A program made the translations under genes and the position numbers. A stretch of 64,000 nt of DNA, taken from NCBI GenBank assembly GCA_002943765.1, contig PQWQ01000032.1:1-64000 (forward strand), written 5' to 3'. This DNA comes from Psoroptes ovis (Eukaryota > Arthropoda > Arachnida > Sarcoptiformes > Psoroptidae). The first letter of the stretch is position 1; every line of letters starts with the position of its first letter. Below are positions 49,987 to 61,943 of the stretch, piece by piece. Below the pieces are notes generated by a model, which saw only the letters and a program-made list of their open reading frames with translations, made no database searches and was not told the DNA's origin.

Positions 49987-52900
49987 ATGAATGATAATAA
50001 TCGATGGTCATTGAATTATCAATTAATGGTAATATGGTTTCTATCACTATCAACATTCATCAATTCGGGTAAGTTTTGTGTAAATGAACTCTAAGAATAT
50101 TTTCTTGGGAGCCATTCAGATATCAAAGAAATAAGTAGTGACAATAGATTTTGCAAACATCATCAAATGTAGAAATGTTCGCGCAATAATTGTCATTATT
50201 TGATGCTAAAAATAGATGGAAAAAGCAACCAAATAAATAAATTAAAATACCCCATGATACACTATTGAAAGCAATAGAAAATCATGGCTGTCATTTTCTG
50301 AAATTTCAAATGAAATTTCAAAGCATTTACAATGAATCATCATTGTAAATTGCAATACTGCAATTGTCAAAGTCTATAAAAAGATTAATTTTTGTGAGAA
50401 TTAGTTCAATAATGAATAAATGTTAAAATTAAGAATATCAGCAAAAATAAAGGCTATAGCCATGAGGTCTACTATTGACATATGAATTTATTTTTTTGAA
50501 ATAATAAGTAACCACTAATCCAGTAGTGTTAAGCAATCATATGAATGACAAGAAGTGATTAATCAAATGAAAATTATTTTTGAAAAATATCTGTCAAATT
50601 CTTAATTTAATTTAATTTGTTTTCACACACAAAGCATCATTTTATGGACAAAGCTATGTCAAAATACCATTTTATCATCATCAGCAGCAGCTGCATAGTA
50701 ATCGAAATGAAACACGTATTGAGCTACAATTTCGTACACATCAATTGAATGCATTCATATTTCTAGCTGCCGGATCATCTGATTATTGCCTTCTATATTT
50801 AGACGATGGACGATTAGCCGTATGTTTTTTTATGAGATCTTTTCTCTTGAAAATGATTGAATAATGTTTTTTGGAAAATTTTCCACATATTTTTCTTAAG
50901 GTCAAAATAAATTTTGGTTTAGGAGAAACATTTCTAAGATCAAAAAATGATGCGACTGGAGCCTTGAACGACTTACAATGGCATCATATTTATTTAGAAC
51001 GAATCGATCAAGAATTATTACTGAAAATAGATTCAAATCACACATATAGCACTAAAATACATGGTCTTTACAGTGATAATAATAATGGACTGAAAATTCA
51101 ATATGGAATATATCTTGGTAATCAACATGGATTGAAAAGCTTATATTTGGCTGACTTACCCTCATTTCGTGGTTGTATTGATGCGGTTGAATTCAACGGG
51201 AAAAAGTTGTTTGATTTGATTGGTGAACAACACACAACGATTGTTCATGATGTTGATTTTGAACAAAGATGTGATCGACAATTTGATGCAATCAATGAAA
51301 ACGATTATTGTATAACATTCACTAAAAATGAAAACAGTTTCATTTTGATGCCGAATTTGTTGAATCAAAGTAATGAATTTGCTGTAGATTTTGATTTGAA
51401 AACAACATCTTCAAATGCAATGATTGTCTTTATGGCAGGTATGAATGCATATAAAAAAGAATATTTTACAATTGAAATTATATCGAAACGATTAAAAATA
51501 TCACTCACAAATGGTAATGAACAATTGATTTTGCAGTCGATTATTATTATAGCTGATAGTCATTGGCATCATGTTCAAATTTCATTTGTAAACAATAATC
51601 AATTGATACTGGTGGTTGATGAACAACGTGAATTAACATCACCTTTAGTCATTAAAACATGGCAATCACTATTTGCAAATGAATTATTTTTAGGTGGACT
51701 TAGTGTTGAAAAGCAATCACTGGCAATTAATAATGGTATTGAATCAGTGCTGATCACATCAAATGTTTCATTGAAAGGATGTTTAAAAAATTTCGAGATC
51801 AATTCAAAACAAATAAATGTAATCAAAGAGGCATTCATAACAAATAGGATTTTTGTCTCTGATCATTGTAAATGGCAATTTTTATGTGATACAAATGATT
51901 CAAACGAAAAACCTTGCATTAATGATGCTAAATGTATCCATGAGACATTTGATCGTATTCAATGTTTGTGTCATCATAGTCAATGGATTAACAGTAATGA
52001 AATTTTTGCAAACGAAAACAATCGATTGTTATGTGTGCAAAAAAATTTCAAACATAAATCAATTATTGTTGAATCAATCGATGCTATCGCTTATAATGAT
52101 GATTCTGAAGTCCAGCAACATGAAGATTCATTGATATCATGCGATGATAAAATGGGTGAAATATCTGTTATTGAAAGTTCGACAACCGAAATTAACAATG
52201 AATTATGGAAAGTATTAATAGACGCTCAAATATTATCAGATAAAATTGATGATGATAATGTATTCGATGTTGTTGTGGTGAAAAAACCAGATTATGGATC
52301 AATCAATTTGGATCAAATGAAAATCGACATAAATTCATTGCACAAACAATCGATACAATATACTCATATTATATCAGGTAAAACTCGAGATTCAATGTCC
52401 ATACAATTGGTCAACAGACAATCATTTGATCAAATGAAATGTGATCGATATTTAATGCGAATCGCATTCAAAATCATTTCACCACAACAACAAAATGATG
52501 TGGCAAGTATTGATACTGCAAAAGTGAAACAATCTATTCATCAAATTCAATTGAATATTTTGGCTAATCAAAATTTCCCATTGACGCCTTCCATTTTCAA
52601 ATTGAAAGAAACAATTAAAGGAAAAAATAAGAAAAAAGATGATCATTGGTTTGATATAATTCTGATTGATCCAAATGATCAAGGATATTTTGCATTAAAC
52701 AATGATATCAATGTTGAAATCAGTAATTTCACCGAAACCGATGTTCACAATGGAAATGTCATTTTTGTTCATCGGCGAAATTCGTTGTCTAAAATTTCTC
52801 CAATCAAATCAATGATTGATCATAATGGAAAGCAACGTTTCGAATTAACATTCACACCCTTTGATTTGCTCGATAATGAAATAATAAATACTGGTATTAC

Positions 52901-55900
52901 AATGGCTCATCGCACATATGCCTTCATTACAGTCGCTAATCTCACTCTTAAAATAAATGAAACTATTTATCAAGAAGATAAAAATATTGGACAAATTTTG
53001 CGCTATGAAATCGATCCAGGACCAAGATTTGGTCGAATTCAAAAGCTTCGATCGCTGCCAAATCATTGGCTTAATGTGACACAATTTACGCAGCGACAAT
53101 TGGAACGCGGAAAAATCCGATACATACATTTGAATGGATTACCAGAATCGGATCGATTCGGAGTGAAAATATTGTTCGATAAACAATTAATTGATCGAAT
53201 AGAATTTCATGTGAATTTCGTTAAATTGCTCGAACTTGAATCGCTTGGAACTAATTCGTTTAATTTTAGCAAAAATGAAAAAGAATTTATTATAACCAAT
53301 ATTGAGCTAGCCTATCAAACGCAACCAGTTAATAGCGATTTAGAATCGATTCGATATCGATTACGATCAGTGCCTTTATTCGGAACCCTTTATTTATCGA
53401 CATCAGACTTGCGACAAACAAAATTGCATTCTGATTCAGAATTCAATCAAAAAGATTTGAATGAACGACGAATCTTCTATGTTCGTAATGATTCATTTGT
53501 AAATGTTGATTCATTCAATGATCTTATCGATTCATTTAGTTATGATGTATTCATTTTGAACACAAACATCTCTAAGACTGCGACATTTGAGTAAGTATTT
53601 GTTTTTATATGAATGTTCATTAATTATTAATTTTTCATAAAACAATCTGAAACAGTATCTATTTCGATAATTCATCGGAAAATTATGTATTAATCAATCG
53701 TAAATTGACTGTTTTGGAAGGTGATCGATCAGTGATTGATTCAAATCATTTGTTTCTTAGATCAATCGATTCATCATCATCATCATCGTTGTCTAATGGT
53801 AAAGATTTTATTTTCACAATAACTAAACAGCCGAAATTCGGTCACATTGAAGTGGATGAAAATGGTCAAATTATGATGAATGTATCGCAAATATCTCAAC
53901 GTTTATTGCTGGACAAAAAAGTGTATTATGTTCATGATGATTCAGAGAATAATATTGATTTCTTTGATTTTTCTGTTGAAAATTTTATGAACAACAAGCG
54001 AATTGAAGCAAAATTTTCAATTGAAATCATGATGAAAAACGACAATCCACCACAACGTAAATGTTATCGTAGATTGAATATAATTCGTAATACTGAACGC
54101 ATATTGACTGGTCATGATATTTGTTATGTTGATTTAGATCTAAATACATGGCCAAATAATATTTTATTCACTAAAATTTATTCTACCATTGGATCTTTTC
54201 ATTGGCTTAACGGTTCAATGGCACAGTCATTTACGCAACAAGATTTGAATGATGGTCTAATTAAATTTCGACACAATGGTCAAATCGATACGGGTAAAGC
54301 TATATTTTCAATAACTGATGGTCATTACAATTTACTATCGGAATCATTGGAAATAATGGCATCAGATGCATACATTGATATTATTTATAACAATGGATCG
54401 ATTGTCAAATATGGTGAAACATGTTTGATAACAGCCAATAATTTATTAATTGAAACAAATTTGCCTGATAAAAGCGAAATATTCATTAAATTATTGAATG
54501 AACCACATTATGGACAAATATTGATAAATGATAAATCAACAAATCATTTTACATTACAACAATTAGAGGATGGTTTAGTAGAATATGAAAGTACCATTTT
54601 CGAAGATGAAACAATGCCATTGTTGAGCAGAAATGATTCATTTGAATTTAGAGGTAAGCTTGAATTAATTTGATTCGATTACTGATTCATAAAATTAAAT
54701 CATTCGTTGTCACAGTTTATAGCAATGATCATGAATACAAGGATTTGGTTACAAAATCACAGGAATTCATCATTCGAATATTTCCACAAAATTATTTCCA
54801 CTTGGATATTATCAAAATGGAAAATATAACAATGCTCGAAGATAGTCAGGTTATGATTGATATGAAGACATTGATGGTTCAACATTTAGAATTAAATGCA
54901 GAACAAATCGTACATACGATTGTTGTACCACCGAAATCAGGTGTAATAAAAAAATTAATTAAATCACCTGAAGGATTAATAATTCGTGAAGAAATTGCCA
55001 ATTCATTCACGCAACAAGATATCATAAATGGCTTGATTCTTTATCAAAATATCCAATCAAAATACAGTGGAAATTATGCGATCGATGACAATGATGATTT
55101 CATCAAGAATGATGATCGCTTCCATGATTCATTCACAATAGAAATCGGTGATAATATTTTCCGATTTATTGATCATGTTTTTCACATTGAATTAATACCT
55201 AAATTTATTACATTACAAACGAATAATTTAACCGTTTCGGAAGGTAATTCAGCAACACTCACTCGATCGACAATTAATTTAACACATTCATATTATATGA
55301 AGTATGTGGATGAATTTGTAGTGATTGAAGAGCCGAAATATGGTACAATATCATCGATCAGTGTTGATAATGTTCGGCTATCGATCAAATTATTTACTGC
55401 TCAACAATTAGATTCTGGACGAATTTTTTACCATCATGATAGCTCAGAATATGAACATGATTGGTTTACAATTGTTGCACGTGCAAATTCGATCGAAAAA
55501 GAAAGTTTACCAGCAACCATTCATATATCTATTATATCGATCAACGACGAAGCACCTCGATTGGACACTAATGTAGCAATCGATGGACAAATTAATCAAA
55601 AATTTGCCATCACAAATGCATCATTATATGCATTTGATCCTGATTCAAAACCAAATGAAATCATTTATCAAATATCGATGCCAATCAATGGATATCTTAT
55701 AAACACTGATACTAATATGACTGTAGAGAAATTCACACAAGCTGATATTGATGATGGTCACATATATTTCATTCATGTTGGCACATCGAATGGCAGTTTT
55801 CGTTTCCAGCTGACAGATGGTAAAAATTACGGACCTTCAAATATATTTCGAATCAATATACGAACCAGACATATTATGATCGATGCCAATCAAAAAATGT

Positions 55901-58734
55901 TCATCACTCCTGGTTCACAACAATCGATCACCAATCGACATCTTAAAGTGAGTAGTAGCGATCCAGATGATGATAATGAACAAAGGGAATTCATTTATCG
56001 GATTATCAAAACTCCATCGTATGGCCGTATCATTTTAGATGATGGTTTACGAAGTGAAGAAATCACTAATTTCACACAAAAACAAATCAATGAAAATTTA
56101 GTGCTTTATGACCAAAACACTGTCATCAATGAACCGATTGTTTTAGATCGAATCATATTCAATATTGAATCACCGAATATGCCTTCATTAAAAAGTGTTC
56201 ATTTCATCATTGAAATCGCCAAAGAGAATATGCAAGATTTAATGAAATCGAATATCAATTCAATGGTACCTATCGAAACATTGACTGTGGTCGAAGGAAA
56301 ATTTCGGCCAATCAGTTTCAAAGAGTTGGATTTTCAAGATTTTATTGATCGTTTACAATATGAAGAGAATAAAATTTTATTGAAAATAATTCGTCAACCT
56401 TTGTATGGAATTATATTGCGAAACGGATTAATACTGGATAATTATGCTTTATTCCCTGTTACAGCCATACGAAATCAATCAATTGTTTATATGCATGATG
56501 ATAGTAATACTTTTGCTGATCATGTCGTTTTTGCCATTTATACAAATGACAATTTTCTTATTCCATTCATGAATCTTACATTACCGATTCGTATCATTCC
56601 AGGTAGGTCAATTTTTTACTTGTTTTGCATTCAGTATTAATTCATATTTTGGTTTTGGAATTCAGTCAATGATGAATATCCACTTGTCGTCAATCAAAAT
56701 CCCAAAATGGTTGTTAATATTGGATCGAAAACATTGATTACTCGTTCAATACTTTACACACGTGATTATGATGGTAATGATACTAATATTATTTATATGA
56801 TATCAGCAAACAGAAATTCATATGATCAAAACGGTTTCTTCATACGCAAAAATTATTCACAAGAAATGTCAATTCATACATTCACTCAACAAGATATTAA
56901 TGATAATCAAATTGAATTTGTTCACCGGGGCAAACAACCAACTCGTCTTGTATATTGGTTTCGTGTTAAAGATGAATTAGGTATCGAATGTTCAAGCATC
57001 GAGCCTCCTTCGAAGATAAATTTTCTATATTTTCAAACTACGCAAACTGTGAATGAAGAACATTGTACACCATATTACCCGTTGACCATTTCGGTGGTGC
57101 AATTTGTTGTCGAATTGTTGAACAAAAGTGATGTTCATTTGTATCAAAATTCGAGAAAAGCACCGATTACACAATCAAATTTGGCTATCAAAACTGATGA
57201 CAGTGAAATCGATCTTGATGAAATAATTTATCAAATTAAAAAAGGTCCATTTTATGGTCATTTATTGGTGGATGGCAAACAAAGTCTATCGTTTACTCAG
57301 CAGCAAATCAATGATCACAAAGTTTTTTATGTACAGGACAACGCATATAATGATGTTGAAGAAGATGACATTTTCACGTTTGATATATTTCAACGAAACA
57401 ATGAAAAGGTGTCCAATAATATTGATATTAAAGTTATAATTGTACCACTGGTTAAAGCGAAAAAACCATTTGTGACTGCATTTTTATCACAAAAATCATT
57501 GATCAGTAGCGATCATGTCGATGCTAGGTATTCATTATTTCATTCAATTTATCATTTTCATTTAATTCATGTTCTTTTTTTTCGTAGTGAATTGGCATCG
57601 GAAACAAAATCGAATCCTATATTCAAAATCGTCAAACAACCGAAATATGGCTCATTAAATTTGTTGAATTATTTTGATCAAATAATGATGACCAATTATA
57701 AGAATGATAATCAGAATTTACTAAACGAATTTAGTCAGGATGATATAATCAAGAATAGACTTGTATATGAAACATTTGCCAATATCGCCACTATTCAGCC
57801 ACATAATGAAATCCTCACCGATCATGTTTGGTATAAATTACATGCCTCAAATGTTCAAGCAGCCAAAGGAGTACTGGTCATAAAAATTTTCAAGAATCAA
57901 TCACAAAACAATGATGAATTAATGAATCAAATTTTAATGAAAACAAGTGACTATTTTGGAATGGCAATGTATACGATCAGAGAACAATTTTTTCTTCTCA
58001 TTTTCCTGCTGCTTTTCATCTTGCTTTTGATCGCCGCATTATTAGTCATATGTCGAATGTGTTGTTGTTATAAATCGAAAAAAACGGAGAAAATATTGAA
58101 CAAATGTTCAAATGAACACAATTGTAATGCTGTAACACAAACATTATCATCATCAATAGCAAATGTTCCGCTGTCCACAGATCATTCCAGCAGTATCACT
58201 CATTCATCATCATCATCAAATTGTTTGCGACCAAACATTGATCATCATTCATCAGCAAGCCATTATTCATCGAGTTCAACATTTCATGATCATTCTATAT
58301 TGAGAACTGAAAATTTGAGTGTGCCGGATGAACATTCAAACACAATGATGACAGCCTTGACAATCGAACCAAAACCTTTTATAAATTATGATTTTGATGA
58401 TCATTTACAATATACTAAATGTGTTGTTAATAGAAAATTCGGTCACGATGACATGTCGCCACTGCCGCCACCATCGTTATATTTCATAGATGATTGCAAA
58501 AACACCAATCAAAAACTGCCATTTAACAATAGTAAAATCATCAATTCTTACGAAATGAGCGGAGATCATAGTTGTCAATCATTACATAGTGGATGTGATG
58601 ATAATGAGCTACATTCATCATCCAATTTAGTACATTCATATTCGCCGCCATCTCCGTTCGGTAGTGACGAAGATTCAAGTAATAGATACATCAACAATAA
58701 TGCGAATAACAATCAGCATCCACAGTGGATTTAA
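49987..58734 (+). CDS. CSPG4: Chondroitin sulfate proteoglycan 4 (NG2 / kon-tiki type)
   Basis: Seven exons: 49987-50068, 50635-50819, 50901-53590, 53656-54653, 54716-56602, 56666-57527 and 57588-58734. They encode 2,616 aa (human 2,322). A signal peptide (1-27) precedes ASFYGQSYVKIP, the conserved mature N-terminus. Two laminin-G domains follow (about 30-200 and 225-405), then an EGF-like segment (about 415-445; CDTNDSNEKPC, CIHETFDRIQCLC). About 15 CSPG repeats can be counted by their cores (KKPDYGS, GPRFGR, VPLFGT, KQPKFGH, EPHYGQ, EEPKYGT, TPSYGR, QPLYGI, GPFYGH, KQPKYGS) paired with FTQQDI-type motifs. One membrane helix (about 2366-2392) and a Ser-rich cytosolic tail of about 224 aa end in PQWI, like the PDZ-binding QYWV of vertebrates. 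In flies the orthologue guides muscle-tendon attachment. Intron 1 (566 bp) is much longer than the others. Confidence 0.95.
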
Positions 58735-58850
58735 TTAAACTAATTGAAAATATTGTGATAAATGCTTTATTTCTTAATTATGAAATACATTTGTACATTT
58801 AAATTATTTTCTATTGTTAAATATTCAGTTTTTATATGATTTATTTGTCC

Positions 58851-58856
58851 AATAAA
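58851..58856 (+). terminator. Polyadenylation signal AATAAA of CSPG4
   Basis: AATAAA about 117 bp after the CSPG4 stop and only 4 bp before the last codon of the convergent frataxin gene, so the CSPG4 transcript end must overlap frataxin coding sequence if this signal is used. Confidence 0.6.
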
Positions 58857-58859
58857 AAT

Positions 58860-59418
58860 TCATTCAAATAATTTTTTCATTTCATTTTCCACTAAATTTT
58901 GTATCGTTTGTCCATCATGTTTATATATCCATTTACCATCAATGTAATCATATCGTTTAGGGCCACTGAAATAAATTAACATAAATTTTTATTTTTATTT
59001 TGAAACTATCAATGATGGTGTATACCTTATCGGTGATGACAACCAAATTTGACGATTTGGTGTTTGTGTATTAATCACGTATACGCCTTTGGAGCCAAGT
59101 GATATCGTGAGAACACCATTCTACAGGATTCAAAATCAAATTTCAATCACATCAAATTAGTTAATAATCGAATAAACATACATTTAATGTAATATCACAG
59201 TCTGTGTCATTGATTCGGTCTAAAAATTGTTCAATATTATCATGTAATTCATTCATAGTTTGATTTGCTAATTGTTCATATGTTTTTTCATCCAATTCCA
59301 TTCCGGAGATTGATGAACTAAACCTACATTGATAAGAATTATATCGTCCAATCAAAAATGAAGAATTTGATGAAAATATCTTTGATTTTATTGCGGATAG
59401 TATCATCATCATCATCAT
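58860..59418 (-). CDS. fh: Frataxin
   Basis: Three exons: 59418-59182, 59120-59026 and 58965-58860. They encode 145 aa. The N-terminus is basic and Ser-rich (RYNSYQCRFSSS), suited to mitochondrial import. The conserved core follows: helix 1 (TYEQLANQTMNELHDNIEQF) with acidic ridge residues, then GVLTISLGSKGVYVINTQT, PNRQIWLSSPISGPKRYDY and WIYKHDGQTIQNLV. The NRQIWLSSP surface contacts the ISCU/NFS1 complex in human frataxin. Role: activator of mitochondrial Fe-S cluster assembly. The gene starts with five in-frame ATG codons in a row, formed by a microsatellite, so the exact start is ambiguous within 12 bp. The helix-1 exon joins the beta-sheet exon as TLN|NGVLT. Confidence 0.95.
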
Positions 59419-59749
59419 CGTCAGTCCAAATCATTTAATCCTTCATTGAAATATGATTAAAACCACCGAAAATAGTTTCTTCAATTCATCAATCAAAGAA
59501 AGCAAAAATTTTGTTTTGATTCCTATTTTAACTGTTGCTGTTCATTTTGTGTAACGCTGTTTATTTTTGGGATCAAAAAATGAAATGAAAAGCGTGCTTA
59601 GCTCATTGACATGTGCTTTTTTTAATATATTGCCAATATTTCTGGTTTCATCATTTTCGTTTCGTTTTTTCAATAAATAAAACAAACTTTTCCGTATCAG
59701 AACATAATTATTAATCTTATAAAAAAGAAAAATAAACAATAATTCAAAA
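59419..59749. promoter_or_regulatory. Bidirectional promoter region frataxin / SNU13
   Basis: 331 bp separate the divergent start codons of frataxin (minus) and SNU13 (plus), so both promoters must lie here unless they are inside the neighbours. No clear TATA or initiator motif can be singled out in the AT-rich sequence. Confidence 0.5.
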
Positions 59750-60275
59750 ATGGTAAGTAATTTTTAAATAATTAATTGAATATTTCCGAAATTATTTATT
59801 TTCTGGTAAATACTTCATTAGACAGATGAAAGCACAGATGATATCAATCCAAAAGCCTATCCATTGGCAGATTCAGCATTAACGGCTAAAATATACAATT
59901 TACTGCAACAGGCTAACAATTATAAACAATTGAAAAAAGGAGCCAACGAAGGTAAGTGTCAGACTGAATATTGTGAATCCCGATAAATAAAAATATGATT
60001 TGTTTTCAATAGTAACTAAAACATTGAATCGTAATTTGGCCGAATTAGTTGTGATGGCAGCCGATACAACACCAATCGAAATATTATTGCATTTACCATT
60101 ATTATGTGAAGATAAGAATGTACCATATGTATTTGTTCGATCTAAAAATGCATTAGGACGTGCTTGTGGTGTGTCACGTAAAATAATCGCTTGTTCAATC
60201 ATATCGAATGAAGGTTCAATGCTTAAATCACAAATTGAAAGTTTACGAAATGAAATTGAAAAGCTTTTAGTTTGA
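59750..60275 (+). CDS. SNU13: U4/U6.U5 tri-snRNP and box C/D snoRNP 15.5-kDa protein
   Basis: Three exons: 59750-59752 (the ATG alone), 59822-59951 and 60013-60275. They encode 131 aa (human 128). The protein follows SNU13/NHP2L1 closely: DINPKAYPLADSALT, NNYKQLKKGANE, TKTLNRNLAELVVMAADTTP, LLHLPLLCEDKNVPYVFVRS, LGRACGVSRK and the end IEKLLV. It binds kink-turn RNA in U4 snRNA and box C/D snoRNAs. The MAAD, CEDKNVPYV and GRACGVSR stretches form the RNA-binding and conserved surface. As in EF2, the first intron begins immediately after the start codon (ATG|GTAAGT). Confidence 0.97.
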
Positions 60276-61376
60276 AAAATTCCAAATCAAATCAATTATT
60301 GATTGTATTTTTGATCCGAAATTTCAAATTCAATCATCAATATTTCTGATTTTCATTTTTGAATAATAAATTTCACTCATCAAAAAAAATTATGTTTATC
60401 ACAACCAAAAAATCAATTAGGAAATGTTTATCCAAATCAAATCGTATATTTGACCGATTTGTATTAAGGAAAATTCAAAAAAAGTCTGAGTATTCAAAAT
60501 GGTAATTAATCAATGAATGAGTAAAAACACATTAACCAGAAACAACTCATCTCATCTCATCCAACTTCACTATGAATTTCGATCGATTTATAATTAGAAA
60601 CGTATTCGTTCGATCGTTTTGATCCACATATTATCATCTATCCATCTTCTTAACTTACATGCATTAATGCATTTACAAATAGATAACATGATGAAACAAA
60701 TAAGTCAATTTTCGGTTGTTTTGTAACTTGTCGAGTTTCGATAATTTCAAATTTTCCAAATTGCCAGAAACCAGATTTTTTTCATGATGTGAAAAAAATG
60801 TTCATCGTTTAAAAGTATTTACTAACAAAAATGAGAAAATAATTCGAAATGAAATGAAATGAAATTATTATTCACGATAACAAATAATATTCGGAATATA
60901 AATCGATTGAATCAAATTTTCATTTACAAGAGAACAAGATCACTGACCAGCGCCGAGCATTGATATGTGATGACCACTAAAAATAATTATTGTAAAAAAA
61001 TAAATATGTATACGAGAAGAAGAAAAATGCTATCAAAACTGTCAAACTGGTTATGTGATGATCATCTCAAATTAATTTATTCAATCGCCGCGATTAAGGA
61101 AATTTCATTCATTAAATTTTACACACAGAAATGAAAACTGTTCATAAATATGATGTTTAATTAATCGTAAATTGCCATGTTTGTCAGTGTGTAAATGTGA
61201 TTTCGAGATCTGATTCAGGTTGATAAAATAAAATTATTAATTTCGATTAATTCAATAAAATATACATTTTTTTACCTGTTTTTCTTTGATACTTTCATTT
61301 TCGAAAGTCAATTTCCATTTTAGGTATACTAAAAATAAGGCTTAGACATCTTCAAAGATCAGCTGATCGAAAAAAT
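60276..61376. other. Intergenic SNU13 / small membrane protein
   Basis: 1.1 kb, AT-rich. An AATAAA near 60365 can end the SNU13 transcript. A perfect palindrome GATCAGCTGATC lies at about 61358-61369, just before the next start codon. No other gene is visible. Confidence 0.5.
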
Positions 61377-61712
61377 ATGAACAAAAAACAACAAGATTAT
61401 ATTGATTTCAAAATTCGTTTAGATGAACGTAGCAAACATCAACGAGAAAAGCAGCAACAAAAATTTTTTGCTGAACAGTTGAAACGTCGACATTTAATCG
61501 GGCAACCATCAACAATTGAACCATGGTATTCGTTGAATCGTAATAGTAATATCATTATTTTAGGCGTAATGCTTACTTCACTAATATTTTTGAAACCAAT
61601 CACCGATGCTATCAGTGGCCTTAGAAATTCATATCGTTTACATCAAGAAGAGATAAAATTTCGAAAACAATTGGATGAAGAAGAAAGGATTGAAAAATTA
61701 CAAAATGAATGA
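61377..61712 (+). CDS. Small single-pass membrane protein, unrecognised
   Basis: 111-aa open frame with coding character: charged N-terminal helix (DFKIRLDERSKHQREKQQQK), then RRHLIGQPSTIEPWYSLN, one hydrophobic segment (residues about 58-77, NIIILGVMLTSLIFLKPI), and a charged C-terminal helix rich in Glu, Lys and Arg (HQEEIKFRKQLDEEERIEKL) likely to be a coiled coil. The layout resembles small mitochondrial inner-membrane or ER assembly factors, but I do not recognise the family. The start is the first ATG after stops upstream; an additional 5' exon cannot be excluded, since AG acceptor-like sites lie at about 61320. The gene is convergent with Rheb, stops 231 bp apart. Confidence 0.65.
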   Translation: MNKKQQDYIDFKIRLDERSKHQREKQQQKFFAEQLKRRHLIGQPSTIEPWYSLNRNSNIIILGVMLTSLIFLKPITDAISGLRNSYRLHQEEIKFRKQLDEEERIEKLQNE

Positions 61713-61943
61713 ATATATTACACAATGATTAATCAATGTAGTATTATCAATTAATTGATTCATAATTTATTATTATTATTGTGTAAAAAAAATCATAATT
61801 AAAACAGATTTACGAAAGATATCAATGTTTGTATATGTATATGTTTGTATATGAATGATATATTGATAATAATATAAATATTGATCACAATCGTTTTTTT
61901 TCTTGTTTTCTTCTGAATTATTCTCATTTGAGAATAAACAAAA

